Positions 34,887-42,832 of a stretch of 64,000 bases of DNA are shown here, piece after piece. A program made the translations under genes and the position numbers. The stretch comes from a virus: positions 124,001 through 188,000 of the IMG/VR virus record IMGVR_UViG_3300008952_000004; one strand, written 5' to 3'. The stretch's first letter is position 1. Each line of letters begins with the position of its first letter. Under the pieces are notes generated by a model. That model saw only the letters and a list, made by a program, of their open reading frames with translations. It did no database searches and was not told where the DNA came from.

Positions 34887-35604
34887 GCTTTATCAGTTCG
34901 ATAATCAACTGAGCACGGATGGCATTGTTGGACCTTTGACCTTAGCTTCCTTGGGACTTGAACATTCCCATGGCATTGATGTTAGTCGTTGGAATGGCAA
35001 TATCCGCTGGGGCAATATTGATTTAGACAATTGTCAATACGCTTGGGTTAAATGTTCACAAGGTGTTGATTGGTATGATAAGAAGAGGGAGCATAATTTC
35101 CAAGGCGCCCGATCAATGAACATCCCAGTTGGTGGATATCATTTTCCGTCGCCCCACATCGGCAACTCTCAAGATCCAAAGAAAGAGGTGCAGCAATTCC
35201 TTCGGGCGCTGGGAACCATTCAGTCTGGTGATATGTTACCAGTGCTGGACCTAGAAGCGGGGGTTAAAGGTGACCCCGAGCACAATAGACAGTGGGCTTT
35301 GGAATTCTTAAAAGAATTTGAAGCCGAAACTGGAATCCGTTGTGCAGTTTATACTGCTAGATGGTATGTGGGTTCGTACCTTAAAGGGAAGATTGGCGAT
35401 CTTAAAAATTATCCGCTATGGGTTGCGGACTATACCAACAGCAGAACAGAACCAGATTCTCTATGCGGCTGGGATGAATGGTCTATTTGGCAATGGACAG
35501 GTAGTGGCTATGTCGCAGGGCTGGACGAAACAGGCATACGCAGGGTGGACCGAAATATTATCCCCGGTGGAAAAGCTGGCTTTGATAAGCTAAGGGTAAA
35601 ATAA
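34765..35604 (+). CDS. Endolysin: peptidoglycan-binding domain plus GH25 lysozyme
   Basis: About 279 residues. A PG_binding_1 domain (GSKGQEVRRLQKALG...DGVFGKRTGEAVKLYQ...DGIVGPLTLASLG) precedes a glycoside hydrolase 25 domain (HGIDVSRWNG, YAWVKCSQG, GGYHFPSP, MLPVLDLE). GH25 cuts the sugar backbone of peptidoglycan. ATG 34765 follows GGCGAGGAG; ATG 34744 is possible. It overlaps the ThyX-like gene by 122 bases in another frame. No signal peptide, so a holin would be needed. Confidence 0.9.
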   Translation: MKMPKITYQKGSKGQEVRRLQKALGVKPDGVFGKRTGEAVKLYQFDNQLSTDGIVGPLTLASLGLEHSHGIDVSRWNGNIRWGNIDLDNCQYAWVKCSQGVDWYDKKREHNFQGARSMNIPVGGYHFPSPHIGNSQDPKKEVQQFLRALGTIQSGDMLPVLDLEAGVKGDPEHNRQWALEFLKEFEAETGIRCAVYTARWYVGSYLKGKIGDLKNYPLWVADYTNSRTEPDSLCGWDEWSIWQWTGSGYVAGLDETGIRRVDRNIIPGGKAGFDKLRVK

Positions 35605-35605
35605 T

Positions 35606-35731
35606 ATGTATAGAATTAAAATGGTCTGGGCTGCTATTAAGCACAAGTTGGGTCTTGGAAAACATATGACTCGACTTGACGCAGCTAAATTAATCCTTGC
35701 TTGGGCAATTATTAATAAATTTTTATTTTAA
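35606..35731 (+). CDS. 41-residue hypothetical protein
   Basis: A short frame from ATG 35606, one base after the lysozyme stop: MYRIKMVWAAIKHKLGLG then a hydrophobic end (AAKLILAWAIINKFLF). It may be a small membrane-active protein; placement after the endolysin would suit a lysis accessory. RBS is weak (AAGGG further upstream). Confidence 0.45.
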   Translation: MYRIKMVWAAIKHKLGLGKHMTRLDAAKLILAWAIINKFLF

Positions 35732-35787
35732 ATTGCGATTCAACTGTTTAATCCCCTAATTAAAATAAGGACATAAGGAGGCAGTCG

Positions 35788-36246
35788 AATTTACAGCATG
35801 GGATAACTTGGCAAATAGGACTAGCGCTCTTCGTCGCCAACTTCTATGAGTGGGTAGTTCACAAATATGTTTTACACAATTTAGGTAAAAAATATAAGTT
35901 CTTACGCTTTCACTGGTCCCATCATCAATCAACTCGAAAAACAGATGGTTATGACTTTGACTACAAAACTTTATTTCCATTATCAAAAGAAGCAATCTCG
36001 CTTCTTTTTTCGTTTGTGCTCCATATTCCCTTGTTTTGGTTCTTTCCGTATTTCGCCGCTACAATGGGAGTCTATGCTCTTGCTTACTTCGTTGTGCATC
36101 GCAAAGCACACTTAGACCCAATCTGGGGGAGAAGGTGGATTCCTTGGCACTTTGACCACCACATGGGAAAGAACCAAGACCTGAACTGGTGTGTGCTGTT
36201 TCCATTATGGGATTATATCTTAGGTACAAGAAAAAAATATAATTAA
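35788..36246 (+). CDS. Fatty acid hydroxylase-like protein with unclear start
   Basis: About 150 residues are readable from 35788 to 36246 in one frame. Three histidine clusters fit the diiron fatty acid hydroxylase/sterol desaturase family: HWSHHQ, HRKAH and WHFDHH, with membrane segments (SLLFSFVLHIPLFWFFPYFA) between. A strong AAGGAGG lies at 35775-35781, but no ATG, GTG or TTG occurs in this frame until GTG 36016, which would remove the first cluster. A rare start codon (such as ATA or ATT) or a frameshift is implied. Confidence 0.65.
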   Translation, partial: NLQHGITWQIGLALFVANFYEWVVHKYVLHNLGKKYKFLRFHWSHHQSTRKTDGYDFDYKTLFPLSKEAISLLFSFVLHIPLFWFFPYFAATMGVYALAYFVVHRKAHLDPIWGRRWIPWHFDHHMGKNQDLNWCVLFPLWDYILGTRKKYN

Positions 36247-36264
36247 GTGTGAGGAGAAAATAAA

Positions 36265-36381
36265 ATGACATATAGCATGAATGAATGCTGGAGCGATGCA
36301 ATATTGCTCGTACTGGCAACCGCAGGTGTTTTCCTGCTTGTATTATTGCCCAGTGTTTTTAAAAAAAATAAAAAAAAGTGA
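36265..36381 (+). CDS. 38-residue single-pass membrane protein
   Basis: A short frame with GAGGAG upstream. A hydrophobic segment (AILLVLATAGVFLLVLLPSV) is followed by a Lys-rich tail. Confidence 0.6.
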   Translation: MTYSMNECWSDAILLVLATAGVFLLVLLPSVFKKNKKK

Positions 36382-36391
36382 CAATTAATAC

Positions 36392-36420
36392 TTGACTTTC
36401 TTATCAAACCATGGTCTAAT
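36392..36420 (+). promoter_or_regulatory. Sigma70-type promoter with extended -10
   Basis: TTGACT (36392-36397), 17-base spacer and TCTAAT (36415-36420) preceded by TGG. GTATATGTAAG follows, as in several other promoters here. Confidence 0.85.
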
Positions 36421-36426
36421 GTATAT

Positions 36427-36740
36427 GTAAGTTGGTTGAGAGGGGTGCCCCCGTCATAGGGTAAGTTAACAACTCGACTCTTAACCGCTTCGCTCTTTTC
36501 AAAACTGGAAGGCGGGCACCCTCAGAGGTGCTGCAATCTGTGGGGGACACAGGCGATCTGTCAGCATTCAAGATCACCGGGCACTTTAAAGTGGCATGCC
36601 GGTTGCGGTGTTGGAGTCGTTGCGGAAGCGTGATTCTGGAGAACGTCAATAAAAGGCGGGAGGAATTGTTAGGCTGTGTCTGGCGTGGGGAAGTTGGGAA
36701 CTCCATGCACTTTTTGGATTGCCAATATGGGAGAATTATT
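36427..36740 (+). ncRNA. Long structured leader or noncoding RNA candidate
   Basis: About 310 bases between a promoter and the next gene, visibly richer in G and C than the flanks. Stems: GAGGGGTGCCC at about 36438 pairs with GGGCACCCTC near 36515; CTGTG-GGGGA-CACAG near 36537; ACCGG...CACTTTAAAGTG...CCGGT near 36575-36604; and GGAGTC with GATTCT near 36611-36635. The frame is open from GTG 36528, but the paralogue at 45621 begins at the equivalent of 36741, so this part is probably not protein. No known RNA class recognised. Confidence 0.55.
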
Positions 36741-37061
36741 TTGGCTTTAGATTTTTCAGATTTTACTTTTGTTCCGTGTGCATCAGGTGGTGCTAAGGGA
36801 GATGGGGCTGTTTTAGTTCCTCTGTCCTCAGTGGTATCTAGTGATGGTCCTCCTTCTACTATTGCGGTTGTTGATTGTGGTGGTAGATCTGTTGCTTATG
36901 ATGGTGGAGGTAGAGTTTCTTACGTTGATTCTCTTGCTGGTACTGAAGCTTTTATAGGTTGGTCTTATTGGGAAGCAGAAGCCACTGAGGCTTTGGACGG
37001 TCCATGTGTTAATCTTGTTGTTCTTGCTGATGGTTTTGATCCGGCTGATTATCGCGGTTAA
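36741..37061 (+). CDS. GWSYW-family small protein
   Basis: About 106 residues from TTG 36741 after GGGAGAA. It reads MALDFSDFTFVP and later FIGWSYWE and CVNLVVLAD. The protein at 45621 has the same plan (LLQFSDYEFVP, LVPIS, FLGWSYWD, CVNLILK), which sets the start here. Function unknown. Codon use is unusually T-rich at third positions. Confidence 0.7.
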   Translation: MALDFSDFTFVPCASGGAKGDGAVLVPLSSVVSSDGPPSTIAVVDCGGRSVAYDGGGRVSYVDSLAGTEAFIGWSYWEAEATEALDGPCVNLVVLADGFDPADYRG

Positions 37062-37078
37062 AATAAATTAAAAAGTAC

Positions 37079-37106
37079 TTGACTTTCTCTGAGAATATGC
37101 TATTAT
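37079..37106 (+). promoter_or_regulatory. Sigma70-type promoter with extended -10
   Basis: TTGACT (37079-37084), 16-base spacer and TATTAT (37101-37106) preceded by TGC, then GTATATGTAAG identical to the promoter at 36392. Confidence 0.85.
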
Positions 37107-37140
37107 GTATATGTAAGATAAAGAAATAAAGGAAATAAAA

Positions 37141-37503
37141 ATGCCAGCACTTCCCATTTATGATAGAAACTTTACTCAAGAGGAAATTGACTTTGGGTTC
37201 GAGAAGTTTCTCGAAGGTCTTCAACAACTCGTTGCCGATCATTATGCCGATAACTTTCCTACGCTGACACCACAAGAAATTCGCGTCGACGCAGGTCGAG
37301 TTTATTGGAAGCTAGTCAAGCATACTCCAGGCAGCGACATGCATACCTCTGTTCACTGCTTTGTCCGAAAAGCTGACGGAGCGATTCTCAAGTCTGCGAC
37401 TTGGAGAGCACCTGCCTTAAATCACGCACGTGGGTTTGTCACCGAATCGGACTTCGGTCTTCACTGTGTTGGTCCTTATGGCGCTGTCTATTTACGAGGG
37501 TAG
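37141..37503 (+). CDS. Hypothetical protein
   Basis: A 120-residue protein with its own promoter. It contains RVYWKLVKHTPGSDMHTSVHCFVRKADGAILKSATWRAP, an alpha/beta pattern of unknown family. It is the first gene of a unit running into KVGD proteins and the aminomutase. Confidence 0.75.
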   Translation: MPALPIYDRNFTQEEIDFGFEKFLEGLQQLVADHYADNFPTLTPQEIRVDAGRVYWKLVKHTPGSDMHTSVHCFVRKADGAILKSATWRAPALNHARGFVTESDFGLHCVGPYGAVYLRG

Positions 37504-37512
37504 AGGTTGTCA

Positions 37513-37722
37513 GTGAAAGTCGGCGACCTTGTTAAGATAAAGAACATTCCTGAAGTTGTGCGCGTGCACGTGCCCGATAACGTTAATGTCGAGTCTGTCG
37601 GGATTGTGATGGAATGGAAGTCCCACTATGAATATCCCCACGGGCTTATTCTTTGGAATGCTCATCATGATTGGTGTATAGAATATGAAGAAGATTTGAA
37701 GTTAATAAGTGAAGCAGCATAA
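37513..37722 (+). CDS. Small SH3/KOW-like protein (KVGD family)
   Basis: A 69-residue member: MKVGDLVKIKN, GIVMEWKSHYE, ending LKLISEAA. GTG 37513 fits the family start; TTG 37507 is possible. The bases before it (37502-37526) still encode a family-like EVVSESR tail without a stop. Confidence 0.75.
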   Translation: MKVGDLVKIKNIPEVVRVHVPDNVNVESVGIVMEWKSHYEYPHGLILWNAHHDWCIEYEEDLKLISEAA

Positions 37723-37725
37723 GGA

Positions 37726-37947
37726 GTGAATGTGCGGAAAACAATCATAGCCGGTAAGCTGGTAGAAGTGAGGAACACTTACACAGGCGACAGTCCTTGG
37801 GTCGTGGAGCTTTACGCCAAGCGTATACCTGTTCTTGTCGTTCAGACCAGCATTGGCGTTGATAACACCACAGAACACTGCGCGGTTTTGTATCAAGGAC
37901 GTCCGCGTTTTATCAAGAAGGATAGGCTGAAAGTGGTGTCTGATTGA
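37726..37947 (+). CDS. Small SH3-like protein
   Basis: A 73-residue protein starting with GTG. The order KLVEVRNTYTGDSPWVVELY...IKKDRLKVVSD resembles KVGD members, though the KVGDLV start is altered to GKLVEV. It overlaps the next gene by TTGA. Confidence 0.6.
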   Translation: MNVRKTIIAGKLVEVRNTYTGDSPWVVELYAKRIPVLVVQTSIGVDNTTEHCAVLYQGRPRFIKKDRLKVVSD

Positions 37948-38150
37948 AAATTGGCGACCTAATTAGAATAAAAGAATATGGCAGCAGGTTTGCGCCGAAT
38001 GGTACAGTGGGGATAATCATTAAGAAGTTACCCAAGTGGAACCCTCATCATCTTTATCACCAGTGTTATGAGGTACGCTTTAACAATGGGCATATCGGTC
38101 GGCATGCTCATTTCTGCCTGGAGATAGTCAGTGAAGGTTTTCAGAAATGA
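37944..38150 (+). CDS. Small SH3/KOW-like protein (KVGD family)
   Basis: A 68-residue member from TTG: MKIGDLIRIKEYG, VGIIIKKLPKW, LEIVSEGFQK. Its AGTGAA near the end supplies the GTG start of the aminomutase, giving a 20-base overlap. Confidence 0.75.
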   Translation: MKIGDLIRIKEYGSRFAPNGTVGIIIKKLPKWNPHHLYHQCYEVRFNNGHIGRHAHFCLEIVSEGFQK

Positions 38151-39432
38151 TGAATTTTGGAGAAAGATCCCATTGTGGGCTGATGTGGATTATAAAACTT
38201 TTATCGACCATCGCTGGCAAGAAAAGAATGCAATAACGAATCATAAAAAACTTTTAAACACAATTCAGGACTTGGTTAGTACAGACTTTTTAGAGGATGC
38301 CAAAGAAGGATTACTCAGGGCGCCAATGGCAACACGTATCACTCCCTATCTTCTTTCTTTAATGAATTGGGATAGTCCAGCGGAGTGTCCCATAAGAAAA
38401 CAATTTCTAACCCTTGCATCACATCTTCAACCTGACCATCCAATGTTAAGATTTGATAGTCTAAATGAACAGAAGGATTCACCAGTAAAAGGATTGACCC
38501 ATCGCTACGAAGACAAAGTTTTATTTCTTGCTCTCGATACATGTCCTGTGTATTGTCGTTACTGCACTCGTGCTTACGCAGTTGGTAACAGCACGGCAGC
38601 AGCAGAAAAAGTGTCTATCAAAGCCTCTAGAGACAGATGGGGAGACATATTCGAATACTTGCGTATCCACAAAGAAGTAAGGGATGTCGTGATATCTGGT
38701 GGAGATTCGTTTCGCTTGAAGGCTTCACAAATAAAAGAGTTGGGTGAAAACTTACTCAAGATAGAGCACATCAGGCGCTTCCGTTTCGCGACTAAAGGCT
38801 TGGCAATTATGCCTATGAAAATTTTAACTGACAACGACTGGACAGATGCAGTCTGCGACATTGTTGATAAAGCTAGGCAACAATATAAAGAGGTTTGTAT
38901 ACATACACACTTCAACCACTCAACCGAAATAACTGAGATCACTCAAGACGCTATGAATCTTTTGTTTTCTAGAGGGGTAAAAGTTCGTAACCAGTCAGTT
39001 TTTCAAAATGGGGTTAACGATACAGTGGAGAGTATGGTATCCTTGGTTAAGGACTTGAGTCATATTAATGTACAACCGTACTATGTGTATGTGCATGACT
39101 TGACAGGAGGCACTGAGGATATGAGAACGTCAGTTCAAACGGCAATCAAGGTGGAGAAGTCGGTGCGAGGTGTTACCGCAGGGTTTAATACACCGCTGTT
39201 TGTTGTCGACGCCCCTGGTGGTGGTGGGAAAAGAGACGCCCATTCGTATGAGTGGTACGATAAGTATAGTGGGATTAGTGTTTGGGAGGCTCCAATGGTT
39301 AAGCCCGATCAGAAATTTTTATACTTTGATCCCTTGCATTCTTTGCAAGAAAATGCTAAGATGGCTTGGATGAATAAAACAACACGTGAGGATATGATTC
39401 AACACGCCTTACAGAGTCGGAGTTACGCATAA
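38131..39432 (+). CDS. Lysine 2,3-aminomutase family radical SAM enzyme
   Basis: A 433-residue protein. It has the radical SAM cluster CPVYCRYC (CxxxCxxC) near 145-152 and ISGGDSF after it, plus the PLP-lysine region VVDAPGGGGK typical of KamA/EpmB. The family moves the amino group of lysine from C2 to C3, making beta-lysine. It is longer than EpmB (about 340) and closer to KamA. Start GTG 38131. In hosts, EpmB products modify elongation factor P; the phage role is unknown. Confidence 0.9.
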   Translation: MKVFRNDEFWRKIPLWADVDYKTFIDHRWQEKNAITNHKKLLNTIQDLVSTDFLEDAKEGLLRAPMATRITPYLLSLMNWDSPAECPIRKQFLTLASHLQPDHPMLRFDSLNEQKDSPVKGLTHRYEDKVLFLALDTCPVYCRYCTRAYAVGNSTAAAEKVSIKASRDRWGDIFEYLRIHKEVRDVVISGGDSFRLKASQIKELGENLLKIEHIRRFRFATKGLAIMPMKILTDNDWTDAVCDIVDKARQQYKEVCIHTHFNHSTEITEITQDAMNLLFSRGVKVRNQSVFQNGVNDTVESMVSLVKDLSHINVQPYYVYVHDLTGGTEDMRTSVQTAIKVEKSVRGVTAGFNTPLFVVDAPGGGGKRDAHSYEWYDKYSGISVWEAPMVKPDQKFLYFDPLHSLQENAKMAWMNKTTREDMIQHALQSRSYA

Positions 39433-39695
39433 TGAAAGTTGGAGATCTAGTTGTCGATGCAGATAAATCGCCATGGCGTCCAACCTCACCGGGGATCGTC
39501 CTCTCTGTCAAGAGGGAGAAGTTCGGCAAATCTTGGGTCTTGGTCGCTTGGTCATCATCTGACTCTCGTAATAGAAAAATTTTAAAATGTAAGAAGAACC
39601 AACTAGAAGTGGTTTCTAGTGGGAAAGAGGAGATAGAGGATGTTCAAAATTGGAGACTTGATTCGAACAGCCGATGGCGACAGACCCGAGGATGA
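39432..39695 (+). CDS. Small SH3/KOW-like protein with extended tail (KVGD family)
   Basis: An 87-residue member: MKVGDLVVDADKSPW, SPGIVLSVKRE, LEVVSSG. The usual family end is followed by about 25 extra residues running 56 bases into the next gene, suggesting loss of an earlier stop. Confidence 0.7.
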   Translation: MKVGDLVVDADKSPWRPTSPGIVLSVKREKFGKSWVLVAWSSSDSRNRKILKCKKNQLEVVSSGKEEIEDVQNWRLDSNSRWRQTRG

Positions 39696-39828
39696 AGCAA
39701 TTGCCCTAGTACTAAAAGTATATGGTGAAAACGATATAGAGGTGTGCTATTGCAGCGGTCCCTGTGACGGTGATATATCTAGAGAAGCTTCAGAGCATTT
39801 TGATTTGGTTAGCAGGACAAATTCATAA
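39640..39828 (+). CDS. Small SH3/KOW-like protein (KVGD family)
   Basis: A 62-residue member: MFKIGDLIRTADGDRP, LVLKVYGENDIEV, FDLVSRTNS. It has GGAGATAGAGG upstream, supporting the start despite the overlap. Confidence 0.7.
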   Translation: MFKIGDLIRTADGDRPEDEAIALVLKVYGENDIEVCYCSGPCDGDISREASEHFDLVSRTNS

Positions 39829-39829
39829 A

Positions 39830-40081
39830 ATGAAAACAGTTATTGTATTTGACACTGAAGATAAGAAGGGGATGGAGAATGCTTACCGAATGGTGCTTTC
39901 TTTGGCAAAAGAATATATGGATCTCAGCCCTTCCAAAAAGATAGAGATTAGCCGTGCTCAACTTTTAAAAATCTTAAAAGATTTTGATGATTTGAACACA
40001 GACTTTAAACTAAAGCCTGCTTTAAAATTTGTTAATGACATCATGGAGAAGTATGGAATTTCAATGGTGGAGAAGAGTTGA
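39830..40081 (+). CDS. Hypothetical protein
   Basis: An 83-residue helical protein beginning MKTVIVFDTEDKKGMENAY, two bases after the previous stop. No domain. Its stop overlaps the next TTG (TTGA). Confidence 0.6.
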   Translation: MKTVIVFDTEDKKGMENAYRMVLSLAKEYMDLSPSKKIEISRAQLLKILKDFDDLNTDFKLKPALKFVNDIMEKYGISMVEKS

Positions 40082-40260
40082 AAAGCCAACAAATAAAAAA
40101 CCGTTGTATTAACGCCGCTATCAAGGGCGCAAGCGCAAGCCTAGTTATAGTTGCAATGCCGATGTTGTTTACTGTTGGCTTGGTTGGATATGCCGCAGTG
40201 AAAGTATTTGAAACAGGAGAAAAAACATGCCAGCTTGCGAGAAGAATTGTTGATAAATAA
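40078..40260 (+). CDS. Small membrane protein
   Basis: A 60-residue protein with one long hydrophobic segment (SLVIVAMPMLFTVGLVGYAAV) and basic ends. Start TTG overlapping the upstream TGA. It may associate with the membrane; no function assigned. Confidence 0.6.
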   Translation: MKSQQIKNRCINAAIKGASASLVIVAMPMLFTVGLVGYAAVKVFETGEKTCQLARRIVDK

Positions 40261-40338
40261 AAAAGTTTCGAATTGATGAAAAGGGGGAAAAACGTTGCTT
40301 AGCAACATATTTATTATAAGGATAAAAGGTGAATACTC

Positions 40339-41730
40339 ATGAGTGATGATACTCCAAAGTCTACTTTGTGCTGTTCTTTTTGCGGAAAGAGCAGGAAACA
40401 GGTTATGACGCTTATTGCAGGTACCCGCGTTTATATTTGTGATGAATGTATTGACCTCTGTGCTGAGGTTGTGGAAGACGAGCGCGAGCGAAAAGATACG
40501 ACTCATCAAAAGGAAGATTGGATACTTCCGACCCCTAAAGAAATATTTGACCAACTTGAAGAGTATGTTATTGGTCAAACTGAGGCTAAAAGATTATTAT
40601 CTGTAGCCGTCTATAATCATTATAAGCGCGCTGCAATCAACCACAAAGTGAAAGCTGCCGAACGAAAGAACAAAAAACGTCATAGAAAAAAGAAGGTTGA
40701 CCCAAACCATATTGATCTAGAGAAGTCCAATATCCTTCTGCTGGGACCAACAGGTTCTGGTAAGACATTACTAGCAAAAACGCTAGCGAAGATCTTGAAT
40801 GTTCCGTTTGCAATTGCTGATGCGACGTCCTTGACCGAAGCGGGATATGTGGGCGAAGATGTTGAGAGTATTTTACATTATTTGGTTCAAAACGCAAACG
40901 ATGATGTGTCTCGTGCAGAGCGCGGCATTGTCTACATCGATGAAATTGACAAGATAACTAGAAAGGGCGAAAATACCTCAACAACGCGAGATGTTTCAGG
41001 CGAAGGTGTACAGCAGGCTCTTCTTAAAATTATAGAGGGTACTGTTGCTAGCGTATCTCCGAAGGGCGGACGAAAGCATCCAAATGCAGAATCTATCAAA
41101 GTTGATACGAATAATATTTTATTTATTTGCGGCGGTGCCTTTGGCGGAATTGAGGATCACGTTGCTGAGCGTTTTAAAGCAAAAGGTGGGCAGGCACTTG
41201 GCTTCCTCAAGGGAGAAGCTGAAGATGGACAGGAACAGATCAACATCAAAGATATTGATAAGGACAGAGTGTATGAATTGGTCGAGCCATCTGATTTGGT
41301 TTCCTATGGTCTAATATCAGAGTTCATTGGGAGAATCCCTGTTTTAGCTCCGCTTGAAACACTCAGCGAAGAAGCGTTCTTAAAAATCTTAACCGAACCA
41401 CGTGGCGCCATCACGAAACAGTATCAAAAACTCTTCGAAATCGATGGTATAGAGTTGTCTTTTACAAAGGATGCACTTGCCGCCGTTGCAAAAGAGGCTA
41501 TAAAGAGGGAAACTGGTGCGCGTGGACTGCGGGCAATATTTGAATCAGCCATGGCAGATGTTATGTTTGATGCCCCAACAGATAAAGAAAATATTGAGAA
41601 AATAACCATTACAAAGGAGGTGATCACAGATAAGGCAGAGCCCGATATAATTTGTGTATCACCAGACCAGAACGATATGGGCGATATTGAATCAGACCCA
41701 GACGTCATCGTAGAAATTAAAAAAAGTTAA
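40339..41730 (+). CDS. clpX: ClpX unfoldase (AAA+ ATPase)
   Basis: A 463-residue protein very like bacterial ClpX. An N-terminal zinc domain (Cys12, Cys15, Cys34, Cys37), Walker A GPTGSGKT (about 135-142), YIDEIDKI, and the GAFGGIEDH...sensor and [10 protein letters not shown] follow. A basic insert ([14 protein letters not shown]) sits before the ATPase core. It should feed proteins to ClpP; two ClpP-like genes are in the window. It lies 78 bases after 40260, with no clear promoter. Confidence 0.96.
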   Translation: MSDDTPKSTLCCSFCGKSRKQVMTLIAGTRVYICDECIDLCAEVVEDERERKDTTHQKEDWILPTPKEIFDQLEEYVIGQTEAKRLLSVAVYNHYKRAAINHKVKAAERKNKKRHRKKKVDPNHIDLEKSNILLLGPTGSGKTLLAKTLAKILNVPFAIADATSLTEAGYVGEDVESILHYLVQNANDDVSRAERGIVYIDEIDKITRKGENTSTTRDVSGEGVQQALLKIIEGTVASVSPKGGRKHPNAESIKVDTNNILFICGGAFGGIEDHVAERFKAKGGQALGFLKGEAEDGQEQINIKDIDKDRVYELVEPSDLVSYGLISEFIGRIPVLAPLETLSEEAFLKILTEPRGAITKQYQKLFEIDGIELSFTKDALAAVAKEAIKRETGARGLRAIFESAMADVMFDAPTDKENIEKITITKEVITDKAEPDIICVSPDQNDMGDIESDPDVIVEIKKS

Positions 41731-41788
41731 AAATCTACCCTATGGAGTATTTATAAGAGCTACTAGATAATAAAAGGAGTGGTTTAAA

Positions 41789-41974
41789 ATGAGCGTTACA
41801 GAGAAACTTCAAGCGATCATCGATAGTTTGACTGAGGCTATGACCGACGCAGCAAAGCACGAGAGGGGCAACAGTGCAGCAGCCACACGCCTACGCAAAG
41901 AGCTTCAAGCGACCGTGCATGCCTGTCGTGATCTTCGCCAAGACATTCAAGACGAGCGTCACGCAAGAAAATAA
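41789..41974 (+). CDS. Small histone H1-like (Hc1-type) protein
   Basis: A 61-residue protein. The core HERGNSAAATRLRKELQA and HACRDLRQDIQDE follows the pattern GNxAAxxRxRKxLQ...R.I seen in small Hc1/histone-H1-like bacterial proteins. It may bind DNA, but it lacks the long Lys-rich tail. AAAAGGAG precedes the start. Confidence 0.6.
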   Translation: MSVTEKLQAIIDSLTEAMTDAAKHERGNSAAATRLRKELQATVHACRDLRQDIQDERHARK

Positions 41975-41988
41975 AATATATTTTTTTA

Positions 41989-42017
41989 TTGACAATTCAT
42001 CCAAATTATGATGTAAT
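41989..42017 (+). promoter_or_regulatory. Sigma70-type promoter, possibly leaderless
   Basis: TTGACA (41989-41994), 17-base spacer, TGTAAT (42012-42017) preceded by TGA. The predicted start is about 42024, the A of the next ATG; no RBS is seen before that gene. Confidence 0.65.
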
Positions 42018-42023
42018 ATAGAC

Positions 42024-42215
42024 ATGATTGATGAAAGACTTTGTATTGGTGATTTGGTAGCCTGCAAGGGTTTCGGACCCAACGGTTCAGTCGGAGAGGT
42101 TGGTCTTATTGTTCGCCCCTTCGCCCGTATTGTGAAGTGCTGGGAAGTTTTGATTGCGGGTTGTATCCATGTGATTGCCCAAGATGGTTTGGAGTTGGTT
42201 GATGAAAGTCGGTGA
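42024..42215 (+). CDS. Small SH3/KOW-like protein (KVGD family)
   Basis: A 63-residue member: CIGDLVACKGFG, VGLIVRPFAR, LELVDESR. First gene of a four-member tandem array; it overlaps the next member by 14 bases. Confidence 0.75.
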   Translation: MIDERLCIGDLVACKGFGPNGSVGEVGLIVRPFARIVKCWEVLIAGCIHVIAQDGLELVDESR

Positions 42216-42375
42216 TTTAGTCAGACATAAAAGTACGAATGCCGTGGGCATTCTTATAGAGATTCTTGATTCATATTGGGATAATGTTTATAATATTCAA
42301 TGGTTTGGAGCGAGATCGGGACATTATAATTCTCACTTCATTAGAGAGTTGGAGGTAATCAGTGAAAGTCGGTGA
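42202..42375 (+). CDS. Small SH3/KOW-like protein (KVGD family)
   Basis: A 57-residue member from ATG 42202: MKVGDLVRHKSTNAVGILIE and LEVISESR. Both junctions are 14-base overlaps built on the same ATGAAAGTCGGTGA / GTGAAAGTCGGTGA seam. Confidence 0.75.
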   Translation: MKVGDLVRHKSTNAVGILIEILDSYWDNVYNIQWFGARSGHYNSHFIRELEVISESR

Positions 42376-42529
42376 TTTGGTTAAATGTGTTTGGTCTGGC
42401 TCTCTTGGTGTGGTGGTGGTCTTAAAGCCTCGCTCACCAGTACCCGGTTATTGGGTTGATTTTCTTAGCCAGCGCACTGGTACAGTTATGTTGATGGATT
42501 CCCGTGAATTAGAAGTGGTGAAGAAGTGA
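42362..42529 (+). CDS. Small SH3/KOW-like protein (KVGD family)
   Basis: A 55-residue member from GTG 42362: MKVGDLVKCVWSGSLGVVVV and LEVVKK. It is too short for most ORF callers but is framed by two family overlaps, including GTGA to the next gene. Confidence 0.75.
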   Translation: MKVGDLVKCVWSGSLGVVVVLKPRSPVPGYWVDFLSQRTGTVMLMDSRELEVVKK

Positions 42530-42774
42530 CAAGTAGAGGTCGATGGGTCGATGTCGGCGATTTGGTGATTGTTAAAGTTGACCGCGCCAACAAGAAGGCT
42601 CCGTGGGTTGGACTAGTAATAAAGATTGAAGAGATTCATGGTTCTAAGACGGTTTTTCTGAATTGGACTCCCGAAGATCCTCCCGGCTATCAACGCCAGT
42701 ATGGACTTTTACGCACGAACATTCATAATATGTTTGGCAATTATGATATTGTGAAAAAAACAAAAATAATTTAA
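42526..42774 (+). CDS. Small SH3/KOW-like protein (KVGD family)
   Basis: An 82-residue member: WVDVGDLVIVKVD, WVGLVIKIEEI, NYDIVKKTKII. Starts with GTG overlapping TGA; last of this array. Confidence 0.7.
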   Translation: MTSRGRWVDVGDLVIVKVDRANKKAPWVGLVIKIEEIHGSKTVFLNWTPEDPPGYQRQYGLLRTNIHNMFGNYDIVKKTKII

Positions 42775-42832
42775 AAAGATGATCAGGATATTGTAAAATG
42801 AGTATCATAACCAGGGGAGTATTACTAAAGAA

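Noticed and set aside
36416-36706. Minus-strand ORF of 96 codons
   Set aside because: It lies on the GC-rich structured region; composition explains the open frame.
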